In this document: in pieces, positions 1 to 7,049 of the stretch
Layout of the letters: every line of letters begins with the position of its first letter
Numbering within the stretch: position 1 is the first letter of the stretch
DNA from: Desulfobacterales bacterium
GTDB lineage: Bacteria; Desulfobacterota; Desulfobacteria; Desulfobacterales; JAEINQ01
NCBI GenBank assembly: GCA_016342285.1
Contig: JAEINQ010000064.1
Coordinates: 1 to 38,662, forward strand
Length of the DNA: 38,662 nucleotides
Direction of reading: 5' to 3'
Position numbers and translations under genes: made by a program
Notes under the pieces: generated by a model
The model's input: the letters and a program-made list of their open reading frames with translations, nothing else
Databases searched by the model: none
What the model was told of the DNA's origin: nothing

Positions 1-106
1 GGGATACACCGCCCCAAATTATGCCGAAGGTGTCGGTTAATCTTCCCAGAGGTACAGTGTCCTGAAATTATTGGTTTTAGCGTCACTTCCGTTTCGAGAC
101 CGGGCA

Positions 107-658
107 TTATGGGGGTGGAAACCGGGGCGTTCCTTCCTCGAGTTCTACGCGGGCCCCGTTAATCACAAAAGAGACCGTGTGATAGAAACCGGCCAGAACG
201 ATCAACTCGATTAATTGGGATGGCTGCCAGTTAGCGCTCAAAGCCAGCCATAAATCATCGCTGATCCGGGCAACATCATGCAACTCGTCGACCAGCCGGA
301 TCAAAAGGGCTTCTTTTTCCGGCCAACACGGATGCGCCGCGGTGCCGTTGACCGTGGCTTCGACCTGCTCCTCGGTAATACCGAAACGCGCTGCAAAGAA
401 AACCACATGGACACCCCATTCGTATTCGGCCCCGCATCGGGCACAGGTGCGCAGGATAACGATTTCCCGGTCCCGCCTGTCGATGGAACCTCTATCCAGC
501 AGGTTGCTCCGGCGGAATTTACGAAGGATGCGCGGGTTGTGGGCCAGTGTTCGAAAGAGCTTCAGCGGTTCGATGCCCGGCGGCATGATTTTCTCGAGTT
601 CATGGGCGGTTTCGGATTCATAGGGTGGTTCGACGGGTAAGATCCTCGGCTGCGACAT
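107..658 (-). CDS. Carboxymuconolactone decarboxylase / AhpD-like family protein
   Basis: This 183-residue protein belongs to the carboxymuconolactone decarboxylase (CMD) family of small all-helical proteins, which includes decarboxylases and AhpD-type peroxidase partners. The family stretch is at residues 65-90, where EIVILRT is followed by C72-x2-C75 and YEWGVH with H84. A CxxC plus a downstream His is the layout of AhpD-type redox centres, so a thiol-redox role is possible, but the YEW context is more typical of CMD proteins with no known substrate. The start is supported by AAGGAGG eight bases upstream. It is divergent from an HxlR regulator, a redox- or quinone-responsive family often paired with such enzymes. 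The family is fairly sure; the reaction is not known. Confidence 0.85.
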   Translation of the reverse strand: MSQPRILPVEPPYESETAHELEKIMPPGIEPLKLFRTLAHNPRILRKFRRSNLLDRGSIDRRDREIVILRTCARCGAEYEWGVHVVFFAARFGITEEQVEATVNGTAAHPCWPEKEALLIRLVDELHDVARISDDLWLALSANWQPSQLIELIVLAGFYHTVSFVINGARVELEEGTPRFPPP

Positions 659-684
659 TTTTCTTGCCTCCTTGGGTTGAATAC

Positions 685-725
685 GCTACAGTTTTGGTAG
701 CACAATAACACTACACTTTCCGTAG
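685..725. promoter_or_regulatory. Two CTAC-N7-GTAG dyads in the divergent promoter region
   Basis: Two inverted repeats of the same design lie between the divergent CMD and HxlR genes: GCTAC-N7-GTAGC at 685-701 and CTAC-N7-GTAG at 711-725. Their centres are 25 bases apart. Identical half-sites and spacer lengths next to a regulator gene are what an autoregulated operator pair looks like, and HxlR proteins bind DNA as winged-helix dimers. Binding is inferred from position and symmetry only. Confidence 0.55.
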
Positions 726-738
726 CGCAAGGGGGAGG

Positions 739-1083
739 ATGAAAAAAAACAACCCAAAACCGGGCAGCCCGGTCCGCGGTTCCAGAACCGGCCGGCCGAT
801 CATGGCCTTGCTGGACCTGTTGGGGCGCCGCTGGACTTTGAGGATCGTCTGGGAGTTAAGGGATCGCCCGTTGAGATTCCGCGGCCTTCAGGAGGATTGT
901 GACGGCCTTTCACCTACTATCCTCAATCAACGATTAAGGGAGTTGCGTGAGGCGGGGATTGTGGTGCTTGAAGATCAAGGCTACGTCCTTACCGGCCAGG
1001 GAAGAGATCTTTTTGCTGCGCTGGCACCGCTGCACCGATGGGCCGAGAGCTGGGAGGGGAAAATGGAGGATTCAAAAAGCTAA
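739..1083 (+). CDS. HxlR-family winged-helix transcriptional regulator
   Basis: The 114-residue product is a one-domain HxlR (MarR-like) regulator. The hallmark segment at residues 22-45 reads MALLDLLGRRWTLRIVWEL, followed by RFRGL and the recognition-helix segment LSPTILNQRLRELREAGIV. The length is usual for the family. A purine-rich GGGGGAGG immediately precedes the ATG. HxlR proteins sense small electrophiles or redox state and usually control a neighbouring oxidoreductase. Here the divergent CMD-like gene is the obvious target, and two matched dyads lie between them. The gene converges with the MinD-like gene downstream, with about 38 bases between stops and no clear terminator. Confidence 0.9.
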   Translation: MKKNNPKPGSPVRGSRTGRPIMALLDLLGRRWTLRIVWELRDRPLRFRGLQEDCDGLSPTILNQRLRELREAGIVVLEDQGYVLTGQGRDLFAALAPLHRWAESWEGKMEDSKS

Positions 1084-1121
1084 AAATGGACAGAATACCG
1101 CCTTTAATCTCCTGTAGGGGA

Positions 1122-2147
1122 TTACCTGAGGCCGCCCGATCTGCCGGTAGAGACTTGCTTTTTCTTCCGGGATTTTGACGTTGGTGCGAAGTCTTTTCGA
1201 ACCCGGTCCATAAGCAGGGCGGCGCTGTCCGGGATCGGCGTTTGCCAGTATTTGACGATCCGTTCGGCAATGCGGCCGATGGCAAGGGCGGCCGGTGACT
1301 GGGGAAAATTGGGGAGGAAAGGAGTCTGGCTGCGGACGGCCTTGCGAACGGCGGAATCGAAGAAGACAAAGCCGAAATAATCGGCCTCCAGTGACAGGAT
1401 CTGCCGTAGGCTTTGGGTGATTTGTGCGCTGAAGTTCAGGTCGTCCGGGTGCTCGCCTTCGTTGAACACCATCCGGGGTCGGTATCGGCGGCATGCGGCG
1501 GTGATCTTTTTGCCCGCCTCGGGATCTTCTTTGGAAATGACGGCCACCAGTTGGCTGATGGACGACGTCTGGTCTTCCAGGGGCTGCTTCATGGCGTCGC
1601 GAAGCATGTTGCGAATGGCGTGGTTTCGGCCCACACTCCGTTCGATGACCCTCAGCAAAAAGTTTTTCAGGAAAGCGAGCATGTTCATGACAGCATGGTG
1701 CTCGGGAACAGTGACGAGGATCCCCAGAGGCGACAGGTTAAAAAAGTCGAGGGTGTTGAAAGTCGTTCCGGCGCCGAGGTCGAGCAGAATGTATTCGGCC
1801 GGCAGCCTGCGAAGCCGGGGAATGAGCTTGCGTTTCTGGGTATAGCTGATGTTGGCCATGAATGGTGTCTTGCCGTCTCCGGGCAGAAATTCGAGGTTTT
1901 CAAAGGGGGTGGGAACCCTCAAGTCGGCCAGTTCGCCCCGTTTGGCTTTGAGGAAGTCGCCGATGCCCGGATAGCGGTTGGGCAGCCCGAGAAACCCGTG
2001 AAGGTTGGCGCCGCCCAGGTCCAGGTCGACGGCCAGGGTGCGGTGTCCCATGGCTGCCAGGGACATGGCCAGGTTTGCCGTGAGAAAGGACTTGCCGACG
2101 CCGCCCTTACCTGATGCGACGGGAATGATGATCGGCTTGAGCGCCAT
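1122..2147 (-). CDS. MinD/ParA-family P-loop ATPase
   Basis: This 341-residue protein starts with the deviant Walker A motif of the MinD/ParA/FlhG family (VASGKGGVGKS, residues 11-21). AVDLDLGGANLH follows near residues 39-50, and a Walker-B-like hydrophobic strand ending in LLDLGAGT lies near residues 120-127. These ATPases switch between monomer and dimer and position division sites, flagella, plasmids or other cargo. No C-terminal MinD membrane helix is evident, and the last 25 residues are rich in Lys/Arg/Ser. No good ribosome-binding site is visible before the ATG. A PilZ gene lies upstream on the other strand, which fits a motility or polarity role, but the cargo cannot be read from sequence. 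Confidence 0.85.
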   Translation of the reverse strand: MALKPIIIPVASGKGGVGKSFLTANLAMSLAAMGHRTLAVDLDLGGANLHGFLGLPNRYPGIGDFLKAKRGELADLRVPTPFENLEFLPGDGKTPFMANISYTQKRKLIPRLRRLPAEYILLDLGAGTTFNTLDFFNLSPLGILVTVPEHHAVMNMLAFLKNFLLRVIERSVGRNHAIRNMLRDAMKQPLEDQTSSISQLVAVISKEDPEAGKKITAACRRYRPRMVFNEGEHPDDLNFSAQITQSLRQILSLEADYFGFVFFDSAVRKAVRSQTPFLPNFPQSPAALAIGRIAERIVKYWQTPIPDSAALLMDRVRKDFAPTSKSRKKKQVSTGRSGGLR

Positions 2148-2190
2148 ATTGTCGGAACCCGTTTTCGGTTTGTCGGTATGAAATGACCGG

Positions 2191-2500
2191 CTTCAATTCA
2201 GAGTTGGAATCCACGTCCCGTGGGCCGGGACACTTTACTCCCTGCTTAAACCCCGGGGACCCATCCGGTCCACCTGCCATTCTAATTCTGGCATTAAACC
2301 ACCACTTCAAGTGGTGGACCGGAAGAGGCTCCGCTATCGCTACCGTCCCGGCGAGAACGACTACCGTGAATTTTAAATATCCAATACTCAATATCCAATG
2401 CTCAAGTGTGGAATCGCTACGCTCTGCCAATTTTTTAAAAGGCTAAAATGGCAGAATACCTTCCTTGAACATTGAGAATTGAAAATTGGACATTAAGCCC
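2191..2500. repeat. Modular extragenic repeat, copy A (gap 2148-2696)
   Basis: The 549-base gap between the MinD-like and PilZ genes holds no credible gene. It contains a left cap at 2191-2229 (CTTCAATTC, then GGAATCCACGTCC and a short hairpin) that recurs at 11714 and 38145. Complementary arms built of CCAATRYTCAATAT-like words lie at about 2369-2403 and 2463-2495. Between them, at 2408-2463, is a reversed core ending in TGGCAGAATACC, matching the GGAATTCTGCCA core of the other copies. A separate perfect hairpin (CCACCCGC, loop TCT, GCGGGTGG) sits at 2523-2541. The cap lies 44 bases upstream of the leftward MinD-like start. Confidence 0.65.
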
Positions 2501-2696
2501 GCCTAAGGAGGGCCTCCTGATGCCACCCGCTCTGCGGGTGGAGCGTCACTGCCATACTAACCAGCCGTCCCGGGCCTGTCAACAGCGTCGACGGTATGCG
2601 CCGCGGGCCAGCCGATGCTTTCCCTTAGGGGGTCGACAACACGTTGCGGGCAATGTATGATGAATCTTCCATGCCAGAAAAACCGAATGGATACGG

Positions 2697-3068
2697 ATGC
2701 GAGTCATGACAGAAGAAAAGCGTGATAAAACCAGGGTCAAATTCAAGACGCAGGTGGCAATCAGGGCCGGGGACATGAAAATTACCTCCGAGGCCAATTC
2801 CACGGATATCAGCCTTCGGGGCATGTTTGTGAGGACGGACCAGGTGCTGCCTGTTGACACGGCCTGCCACGTGGATATTCTACTCTCCGGAAGCTCAAGC
2901 CGATTGTCCATCCGGGTGCAGGGAAGGGTGGTCCGAGAAGACCGCGAAGGGCTGGGCATCGTTTTTGATTCCCTGGATGTGGACAGCTATTACCACCTGA
3001 AGAATCTACTTCTCTACAATGCCCAGGATCCGGACAGCCTGGAGAAGGAAATCCTTCCCATCCCTTGA
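2697..3068 (+). CDS. PilZ-domain protein (c-di-GMP effector)
   Basis: This is a stand-alone PilZ domain of 123 residues. The c-di-GMP-binding signature is complete: RDKTR (RxxxR) near residues 7-11, then STDISLRGMF (the D/NxSxxG motif) near residues 37-46. PilZ proteins change conformation on binding c-di-GMP and control motility, secretion or polysaccharide output. A second in-frame ATG three codons later (2706) is equally possible, since neither has a strong ribosome-binding site. An HD-GYP phosphodiesterase at 23463 shows that c-di-GMP turnover is also encoded in this window. The family is firm; the partner is unknown. Confidence 0.85.
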   Translation: MRVMTEEKRDKTRVKFKTQVAIRAGDMKITSEANSTDISLRGMFVRTDQVLPVDTACHVDILLSGSSSRLSIRVQGRVVREDREGLGIVFDSLDVDSYYHLKNLLLYNAQDPDSLEKEILPIP

Positions 3069-3158
3069 CGAAGGGGGAGCTGTTTTCTATGGTGAAACAT
3101 GATCGCCCTGATAAGCCCAGGCGATGGCATGAATTCAAACAGATCAAAGGAGGCTGGA

Positions 3159-3641
3159 ATGGTCAGAACGGAGATATCCCTTTTTTTGAAAAACATTCCT
3201 GGCGAGCTGGGCAAGCTGACCACCATGATATTTGAGGCCGGTATCAACATCGATGCCATGACGATTCAGGATGCGTCCGGCTACGTGCGTGAGCTTTTCA
3301 AAGCCCGGGGCAAGAGCCTGAAGCGGATTGCTTCGGCGGCCAGTTACAACTCCATGCGAAAGGATTCGGTCGACTTTGCCCTGATCCGGTTTCTGGTCGA
3401 TCAGACCGACATGGCCATCGACCTGCTTTCTAGAAACGATTACGTTTTCGATATCATGCCGGTGATCGCCGTCGAACTGGAGAACAAGCCCGGTGCCCTG
3501 GCCGCTCTGGCCTCCAAGTTCGGCGAGGAGGGGATCAATATCAATTACGTTTACGGGTCGGTTTCTTCACCCAAGGAAAAATGCCTCTTTGTGTTCTGCC
3601 CGGAAGATATCGACCTGGCCTCCACTATTTTCAAAGAATAA
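3159..3641 (+). CDS. Tandem ACT-domain protein
   Basis: The 160-residue product consists of two ACT-like domains and nothing else. The first begins ISLFLKNIPGELGKLTTM and the second VIAVELENKPGALAALASKF near residue 100, both with the typical PGxLxxL turn that binds amino acids. I start the gene at 3159, not at the longer in-frame ATG at 3099, because AAAGGAGG stands just before 3159. Stand-alone double-ACT proteins are usually amino-acid-responsive regulators or paralogues of the IlvH/GcvR type, so a small-molecule sensor is the best guess. The gene ends 44 bases before a strong intrinsic terminator. Confidence 0.8.
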   Translation: MVRTEISLFLKNIPGELGKLTTMIFEAGINIDAMTIQDASGYVRELFKARGKSLKRIASAASYNSMRKDSVDFALIRFLVDQTDMAIDLLSRNDYVFDIMPVIAVELENKPGALAALASKFGEEGININYVYGSVSSPKEKCLFVFCPEDIDLASTIFKE

Positions 3642-3684
3642 ATTTGCCGGGGCAAATTTATGAGGCGCGGCTTTGCCGCTCAAA

Positions 3685-3720
3685 AAAAAGAAACCGGGAC
3701 TCTTGTCCCGGTTTCTTTTT
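3685..3720 (+). terminator. Rho-independent terminator after the ACT gene
   Basis: A 16-base perfect inverted repeat (3685-3700 and 3705-3720) with a TCTT loop forms a hairpin with a GC-rich top (AACCGGGAC/GTCCCGGTT). The A-rich and T-rich flanks make it usable on both strands. It closes the rightward ACT gene. Confidence 0.9.
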
Positions 3721-3882
3721 GGAATTCTGCCAATTATATAAAAAGTCTTTGTGGCAACTCTGAACTTTTTTAAAGGGCCATCAACATTCAAGGCGGCTTA
3801 GATCCATTTAGTCACTCCACAGGGGTCAGAGGCAGCAACCCAGCCCCGGTCACAGGGACAACCCAAGGCCGCCCCTTTGGGC
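3719..3882. repeat. Modular extragenic repeat, degraded copy B
   Basis: Directly after the terminator stands the core word GGAATTCTGCCA followed by an AT stretch ending AAAAAG (3721-3745), the same core as at 11833 and, reversed, at 38335. At about 3860-3882 there is CGCCCCTTTGGGCGTGG, which resembles the left cap of the element but in reverse orientation. The arms are not clearly preserved. I read this as a decayed copy lying between two convergent genes. Confidence 0.45.
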
Positions 3883-3891
3883 GTGGATGCG

Positions 3892-5055
3892 TTATCCGGT
3901 TCGGAGTTGGCGCTTGTCCTTGAAGATGTGGTTGGAGATCACAATCCGCTGGATTTCCGATGTCCCCTCGTAGATGGTAAAAACCCGTGCGTCCCGAAAA
4001 TAGCGTTCCACCGGATAGTCTTTGGTGAATCCATAGCCACCGTGAATCTGCAGGGCTTTGCCCGTGATCCGATTGACCATTTCTGACGCAAACAGCTTGG
4101 CCATGGAGGCCTGGGCCGTATACGGCTCGCCGCGGTCCTTCATGGCGGCGGCGGAGAGGGTCAACTGTCGGGCCGCCTCGATTTCCGTGGCCATGTCCGC
4201 CACGATCCACCGAAGCCCTTGAAATTTGGATATGGACTGGCCGAACTGCTCCCGCTCCCTGGCGTAGCGCACCGCGGCATCCAGAGCGGCCCGGGCCACC
4301 CCCACACTCTGGGCGGCGATGCCGATGCGTCCGCTGTCCAGACCGCTCATGGCAATGCGAAAGCCGTCGCCTTCTTCTCCAAGGATGTTTTCGGCCGGAA
4401 TCCGACAGTCTTCAAAGATCAGGTCGGTGGTGTCCGAGGCCCGCAGCCCCAGCTTGTCTTCGGTGTGTCCCACCATGAATCCCGGGGTTCCTTTTTCCAC
4501 GATAAAGGCACTGATCCCTTTGTGACGCGCGCCGTCGTCGGTTTTGGCGGTCACAATGGCCACCTTGCAGTTTTCCCCGGAGGTGATGAAACGCTTGGTG
4601 CCGTTAATAATATAGTGGTTTCCGTTGCGTTCGGCCGTCGTGGTCTGCCGTACCGGGTCCGAACCGGCATGGGGTTCGGTGAGCGCGAAGGCGCCGATGA
4701 TCTCGCCGCCGGCCAGGGGGCAGAGGTATTTTTTCTTCTGATCCTCGGTGCCATACCGCAAAAGGCTTTCGCATACGATGGAGTTCTGGACGCTCATGAC
4801 CACCGCTGTGGAAGCGCAGGCGGCGGCGATTTCCGTCAGGGCGAGCACGTAGCCCACCGCATCGGCACCGGCCCCCTCATACTCCAAGGGAACCATCATT
4901 CCCATCAGGCCGAGTTCTCCCATCTGTTTGATGTTCTCAATGGGAAATGCTTTGGTCCGGTCCCGTTCGGCGGCCGTGGTGGCGACCACTTTGCGGGCAA
5001 ACTCGCGGACCATGGATTGGATCATCTGCTGTTCGTGGGTGAGTTCAGAGGTCAT
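3892..5055 (-). CDS. Acyl-CoA dehydrogenase (short-chain/butyryl-CoA type)
   Basis: This FAD-dependent acyl-CoA dehydrogenase (387 residues, normal length) would oxidise butyryl-CoA-like substrates to the enoyl-CoA and pass electrons to ETF. Visible signatures are FALTEPHAGSD, the FAD-side YVLALTEIAAACAS segment, REREQFGQSISKFQ, QIHGGYGFTKDYPVERYFRD, and the C-terminal IYEGTSEIQ whose Glu is the usual catalytic base. I start at 5055 (MTSELTHEQQ) because GGAG lies about ten bases upstream and the longer frame adds a non-conserved 35-residue tail. It is the last gene of the leftward isobutyryl/butyryl-CoA cluster, 125 bases after the XRE-cupin gene. Confidence 0.93.
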   Translation of the reverse strand: MTSELTHEQQMIQSMVREFARKVVATTAAERDRTKAFPIENIKQMGELGLMGMMVPLEYEGAGADAVGYVLALTEIAAACASTAVVMSVQNSIVCESLLRYGTEDQKKKYLCPLAGGEIIGAFALTEPHAGSDPVRQTTTAERNGNHYIINGTKRFITSGENCKVAIVTAKTDDGARHKGISAFIVEKGTPGFMVGHTEDKLGLRASDTTDLIFEDCRIPAENILGEEGDGFRIAMSGLDSGRIGIAAQSVGVARAALDAAVRYAREREQFGQSISKFQGLRWIVADMATEIEAARQLTLSAAAMKDRGEPYTAQASMAKLFASEMVNRITGKALQIHGGYGFTKDYPVERYFRDARVFTIYEGTSEIQRIVISNHIFKDKRQLRTG

Positions 5056-5180
5056 GGACTGCTCTCCAATGTGTCCTTTGCGATCGGTTTCGCAGTTTCG
5101 GCCCGTTGCCCCGGGGAAAACCGGCGGCTTGTCGATCGCCCGGACGGTGGACGGCGCCAAAATTCAGCCGAAAGGGTCGG

Positions 5181-5732
5181 TCATGGGTTGTAAATCACCA
5201 CCAGCAGTTCGGCCGTCTTTTTCCCGGTGTTGGTCAGCTTGTGCAGAATGCCGGAGTTGAAATGGAGGGTCTCGCCCGCCTTGAGTTGGTTGGCGTGGTC
5301 GCCCACCATTACCTCGACGGCCCCATCGATGACGAAGACAAACTCCTCCCCTTCGTGCTGGTAACTGACCCCCTTGTGGACTTTCCCGGCATCGACCTTG
5401 ACCCGGAAGGCCTTCAGGTGCTTGTTTTCGGCTCCCGGACTGAGGGTGTCGTAGGCATAGTTCTCCGTGCGTTTGGTGTAGGCACGAATCCGGTCGGTAA
5501 TCTTGGTTTCCTGCTCCTTGAGCAGCAGGGCCGAGTCGATCTCCAGTGCCCGGGCGATCTGGAGCAAGGCGCCCACCGGCGGAATCTTTTTCCCGGATTC
5601 GATCTGTTTCAGGGCGTCGACGGAAAAGCCGGTCTCGTTGGCCATGGCTTCTAAGGTCATTGTCTTTTTGGTGCGCGCGGCTTTGATCTTCTTGCCGATG
5701 GTGGCCGGAGGGGCGGTTTTCTTGCGTGGCAT
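5181..5732 (-). CDS. XRE-family regulator with C-terminal cupin domain
   Basis: This 183-residue two-domain regulator has a helix-turn-helix near residues 13-70 (IGKKIKAARTKKTMTLEAMA through ALKQIESGKKIPPVGALLQIARAL). A cupin_2 ligand-binding barrel near residues 105-180 includes HEGEEFVFVIDGAVEV and LKAGETLHFNSGILHKL. Proteins of this build bind a metabolite in the cupin and control the adjacent catabolic genes. The start at 5732 (MPRKKTAPP) is chosen for its AAGGAGA box five bases upstream; the in-frame ATG nine codons earlier has none. It sits inside the acyl-CoA cluster, and a paralogue of the same architecture closes the second cluster at 33286. Confidence 0.92.
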   Translation of the reverse strand: MPRKKTAPPATIGKKIKAARTKKTMTLEAMANETGFSVDALKQIESGKKIPPVGALLQIARALEIDSALLLKEQETKITDRIRAYTKRTENYAYDTLSPGAENKHLKAFRVKVDAGKVHKGVSYQHEGEEFVFVIDGAVEVMVGDHANQLKAGETLHFNSGILHKLTNTGKKTAELLVVIYNP

Positions 5733-5746
5733 GATGTCTCCTTGGT

Positions 5747-5911
5747 TGTAAGCGTTCACAGGGCATCACGCCGAGGCGTGACTTTGTTCCCGGGCAATTG
5801 AAGTACGAAAAAAGTACGTCTGCATGCCCGGCGCCTCGCATCTACGGCACCCTGGTAACGCTTACCGTTGGAGTGTTTGAAACGCCGTATCGTTTCAATC
5901 CTGTGAACAGA
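5747..5911. repeat. ~160-bp dispersed repeat, copy 1, next to an XRE-cupin gene
   Basis: This segment is strongly similar to 33931-34088. The first 116 bases are bounded by inverted ends (GTAAGCGTT..AGGG and CCCT..AACGCTTAC). They contain CCGGGCA/TGCCCGG arms around an AAGTACG direct repeat, and a TCACGCC/GGCGTGA hairpin found in this copy only. Similarity continues more weakly to a TTCAA..TGAACAG block. The dyad TTGAAACG-N6-CGTTTCAA is at 5877-5898. Small frames across it look spurious. It lies just upstream of the XRE-cupin start. Confidence 0.75.
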
Positions 5912-5923
5912 TCCCTGGTCGCT

Positions 5924-5992
5924 GTGTTTGGTGTTTGGTTCGCTGAATACCGACCGTCCTCCACCAAACACAAAACACAAAAAACAAAACAC
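5924..5992. repeat. Imperfect inverted repeat downstream of the hydroxyacyl-CoA dehydrogenase gene
   Basis: A left arm GTGTTTGGTGTTTGG (5924-5938) faces a right arm beginning CCAAACACAAAACAC (5964-5978) and continuing in an A/C-rich run up to the stop codon at 5993. The arms surround an unrelated 24-base centre. The design, simple-word self-complementary arms around a non-repetitive centre, is that of the modular elements elsewhere, but core and caps are absent. It may act as a transcript-end hairpin for the leftward dehydrogenase gene. Confidence 0.5.
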
Positions 5993-6850
5993 CTATTGAT
6001 ATTCGTAGAACCCGCGACCGGTCTTTCGGCCCAGCCATCCGGCCTCGACATATTTGCGCAGCAGGGGGCAGGGCCGGTATTTCGAGTCCTTGAATCCGTT
6101 GTAGAGGGTCTCCATGATGGCCAGACAGGTATCAAGCCCGATGAGATCGGCCAGGGCCAGGGGCCCCATGGGGTGGTTCATGCCGAGTTTCATCACCGTG
6201 TCGATGTCTTCGGCCTTGCCGACCCCGTGATAGAGGCAGTAGACGGCTTCGTTGATCATGGGCAGCAGGATCCGGTTGGCGATAAAGCCCGGATAGTCGT
6301 TGGCCTCGGCCGGTGTTTTGCCGAATTTGCCGGCCAGGTCCCAGGTGGTCTTGAAGGTTTCCTCCTCGGTGGCCAGGCCGCGGATGACTTCCACCAATCG
6401 CATGACCGGGACCGGGTTCATGAAATGCATGCCGATGACCTTGTCCGGCCGGGAGGTCTGGGCCGCGATTCGTCCGATGGGAATCGACGAGGTATTGGAG
6501 GCCAGAATGACCGGGGCGGCGCAGGCCTCGTCCAGGTCCTTGAAGATTTTGAACTTGAGGGTCTCGTTTTCCGTGGCCGCCTCTACCACAAAGTCAGCCT
6601 CGGCCATATCGCCGATATTCACGCTGGTGCGTATTCGACCAAGGACGGCATCTTTTTCTTCGGCGCTCATCCTGCCCTTGTCCACACCCCGGGTGAGAAG
6701 TTTTGTGATGTTGGCCAGCCCTTTTTCAACAAAGGCCTCGCTGATGTCGTTCATGATGACGTTCAGGCCGCTGGTCGCCGCCACCTGGGCGATGCCGTTG
6801 CCCATCTGTCCGGCGCCGATGACGCCGAAGGTTTTGATATTGTCCGTCAT
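5993..6850 (-). CDS. hbd: 3-hydroxybutyryl-CoA dehydrogenase
   Basis: This is a 285-residue NAD(P)-dependent 3-hydroxyacyl-CoA dehydrogenase of the short bacterial Hbd/PaaH type. The Rossmann motif GVIGAGQMGNGIA (GxGxxG) is at residues 9-21. The catalytic His lies in GMHFMNPVPVM near residue 138, and the dimer-domain motifs NDYPGFIANRIL and MNHPMGPLALADLIGLD follow. It converts 3-hydroxybutyryl-CoA to acetoacetyl-CoA. AAGGGAG stands before the ATG. It is separated from the upstream thiolase gene by a 9-bp minisatellite. With thiolase and acyl-CoA dehydrogenase it forms the butyrate oxidation arm; the hydratase step must be supplied from elsewhere. Confidence 0.93.
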   Translation of the reverse strand: MTDNIKTFGVIGAGQMGNGIAQVAATSGLNVIMNDISEAFVEKGLANITKLLTRGVDKGRMSAEEKDAVLGRIRTSVNIGDMAEADFVVEAATENETLKFKIFKDLDEACAAPVILASNTSSIPIGRIAAQTSRPDKVIGMHFMNPVPVMRLVEVIRGLATEEETFKTTWDLAGKFGKTPAEANDYPGFIANRILLPMINEAVYCLYHGVGKAEDIDTVMKLGMNHPMGPLALADLIGLDTCLAIMETLYNGFKDSKYRPCPLLRKYVEAGWLGRKTGRGFYEYQ

Positions 6851-6902
6851 GATTTTACTCCCTTTTTGTAAGCCCTGGAAGGGCCGAATTGTTAGCGGGT
6901 CG

Positions 6903-7019
6903 ATCCGACTGATCCGACCGATCCGACCGACCCGACCGATCCGACCGATCCGACCGATCCGACCGATCCGACCGACCCGACCGATCCGACCAATCCGACT
7001 GATCCGACCGATCGGACTG
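6903..7019. repeat. 9-bp minisatellite, 13 units
   Basis: Thirteen head-to-tail copies of a 9-base unit, consensus ATCCGACCG, run without a length change. Variants are ACCCGACCG at 6930 and 6975, ATCCGACCA at 6984, ATCCGACTG at 6903 and 6993, and a diverged last unit. The array fills most of the gap between the leftward thiolase and hydroxybutyryl-CoA dehydrogenase genes, so it would be transcribed in their mRNA. The period is a multiple of three, but no start codon or gene context suggests translation. Confidence 0.95.
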
Positions 7020-7049
7020 GTCAGGCCGGTCTTACTTTGGTTGCTTGTG

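Noticed and set aside
2183..2446. Small open frames in the MinD-PilZ gap
   Set aside because: They run through the modular repeat, lack ribosome-binding sites and have no protein-like composition.
5747..5862. Small protein frames within the 160-bp repeat, repeated at 33931
   Set aside because: They exist because the repeat is conserved as DNA; there is no ribosome-binding site and the inverted ends explain the conservation better.
5747..5862. Integron attC site
   Set aside because: The inverted ends read AAGCGTT..AACGCTT and do not fit the RYYYAAC/GTTRRRY core order; no integrase gene or cassette array is present.
5798..6871. A long rightward open frame across the hydroxybutyryl-CoA dehydrogenase gene
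   Set aside because: It is the antisense shadow of a strongly conserved gene; in GC-rich DNA such frames stay open by chance, and the translation has no recognisable domain.
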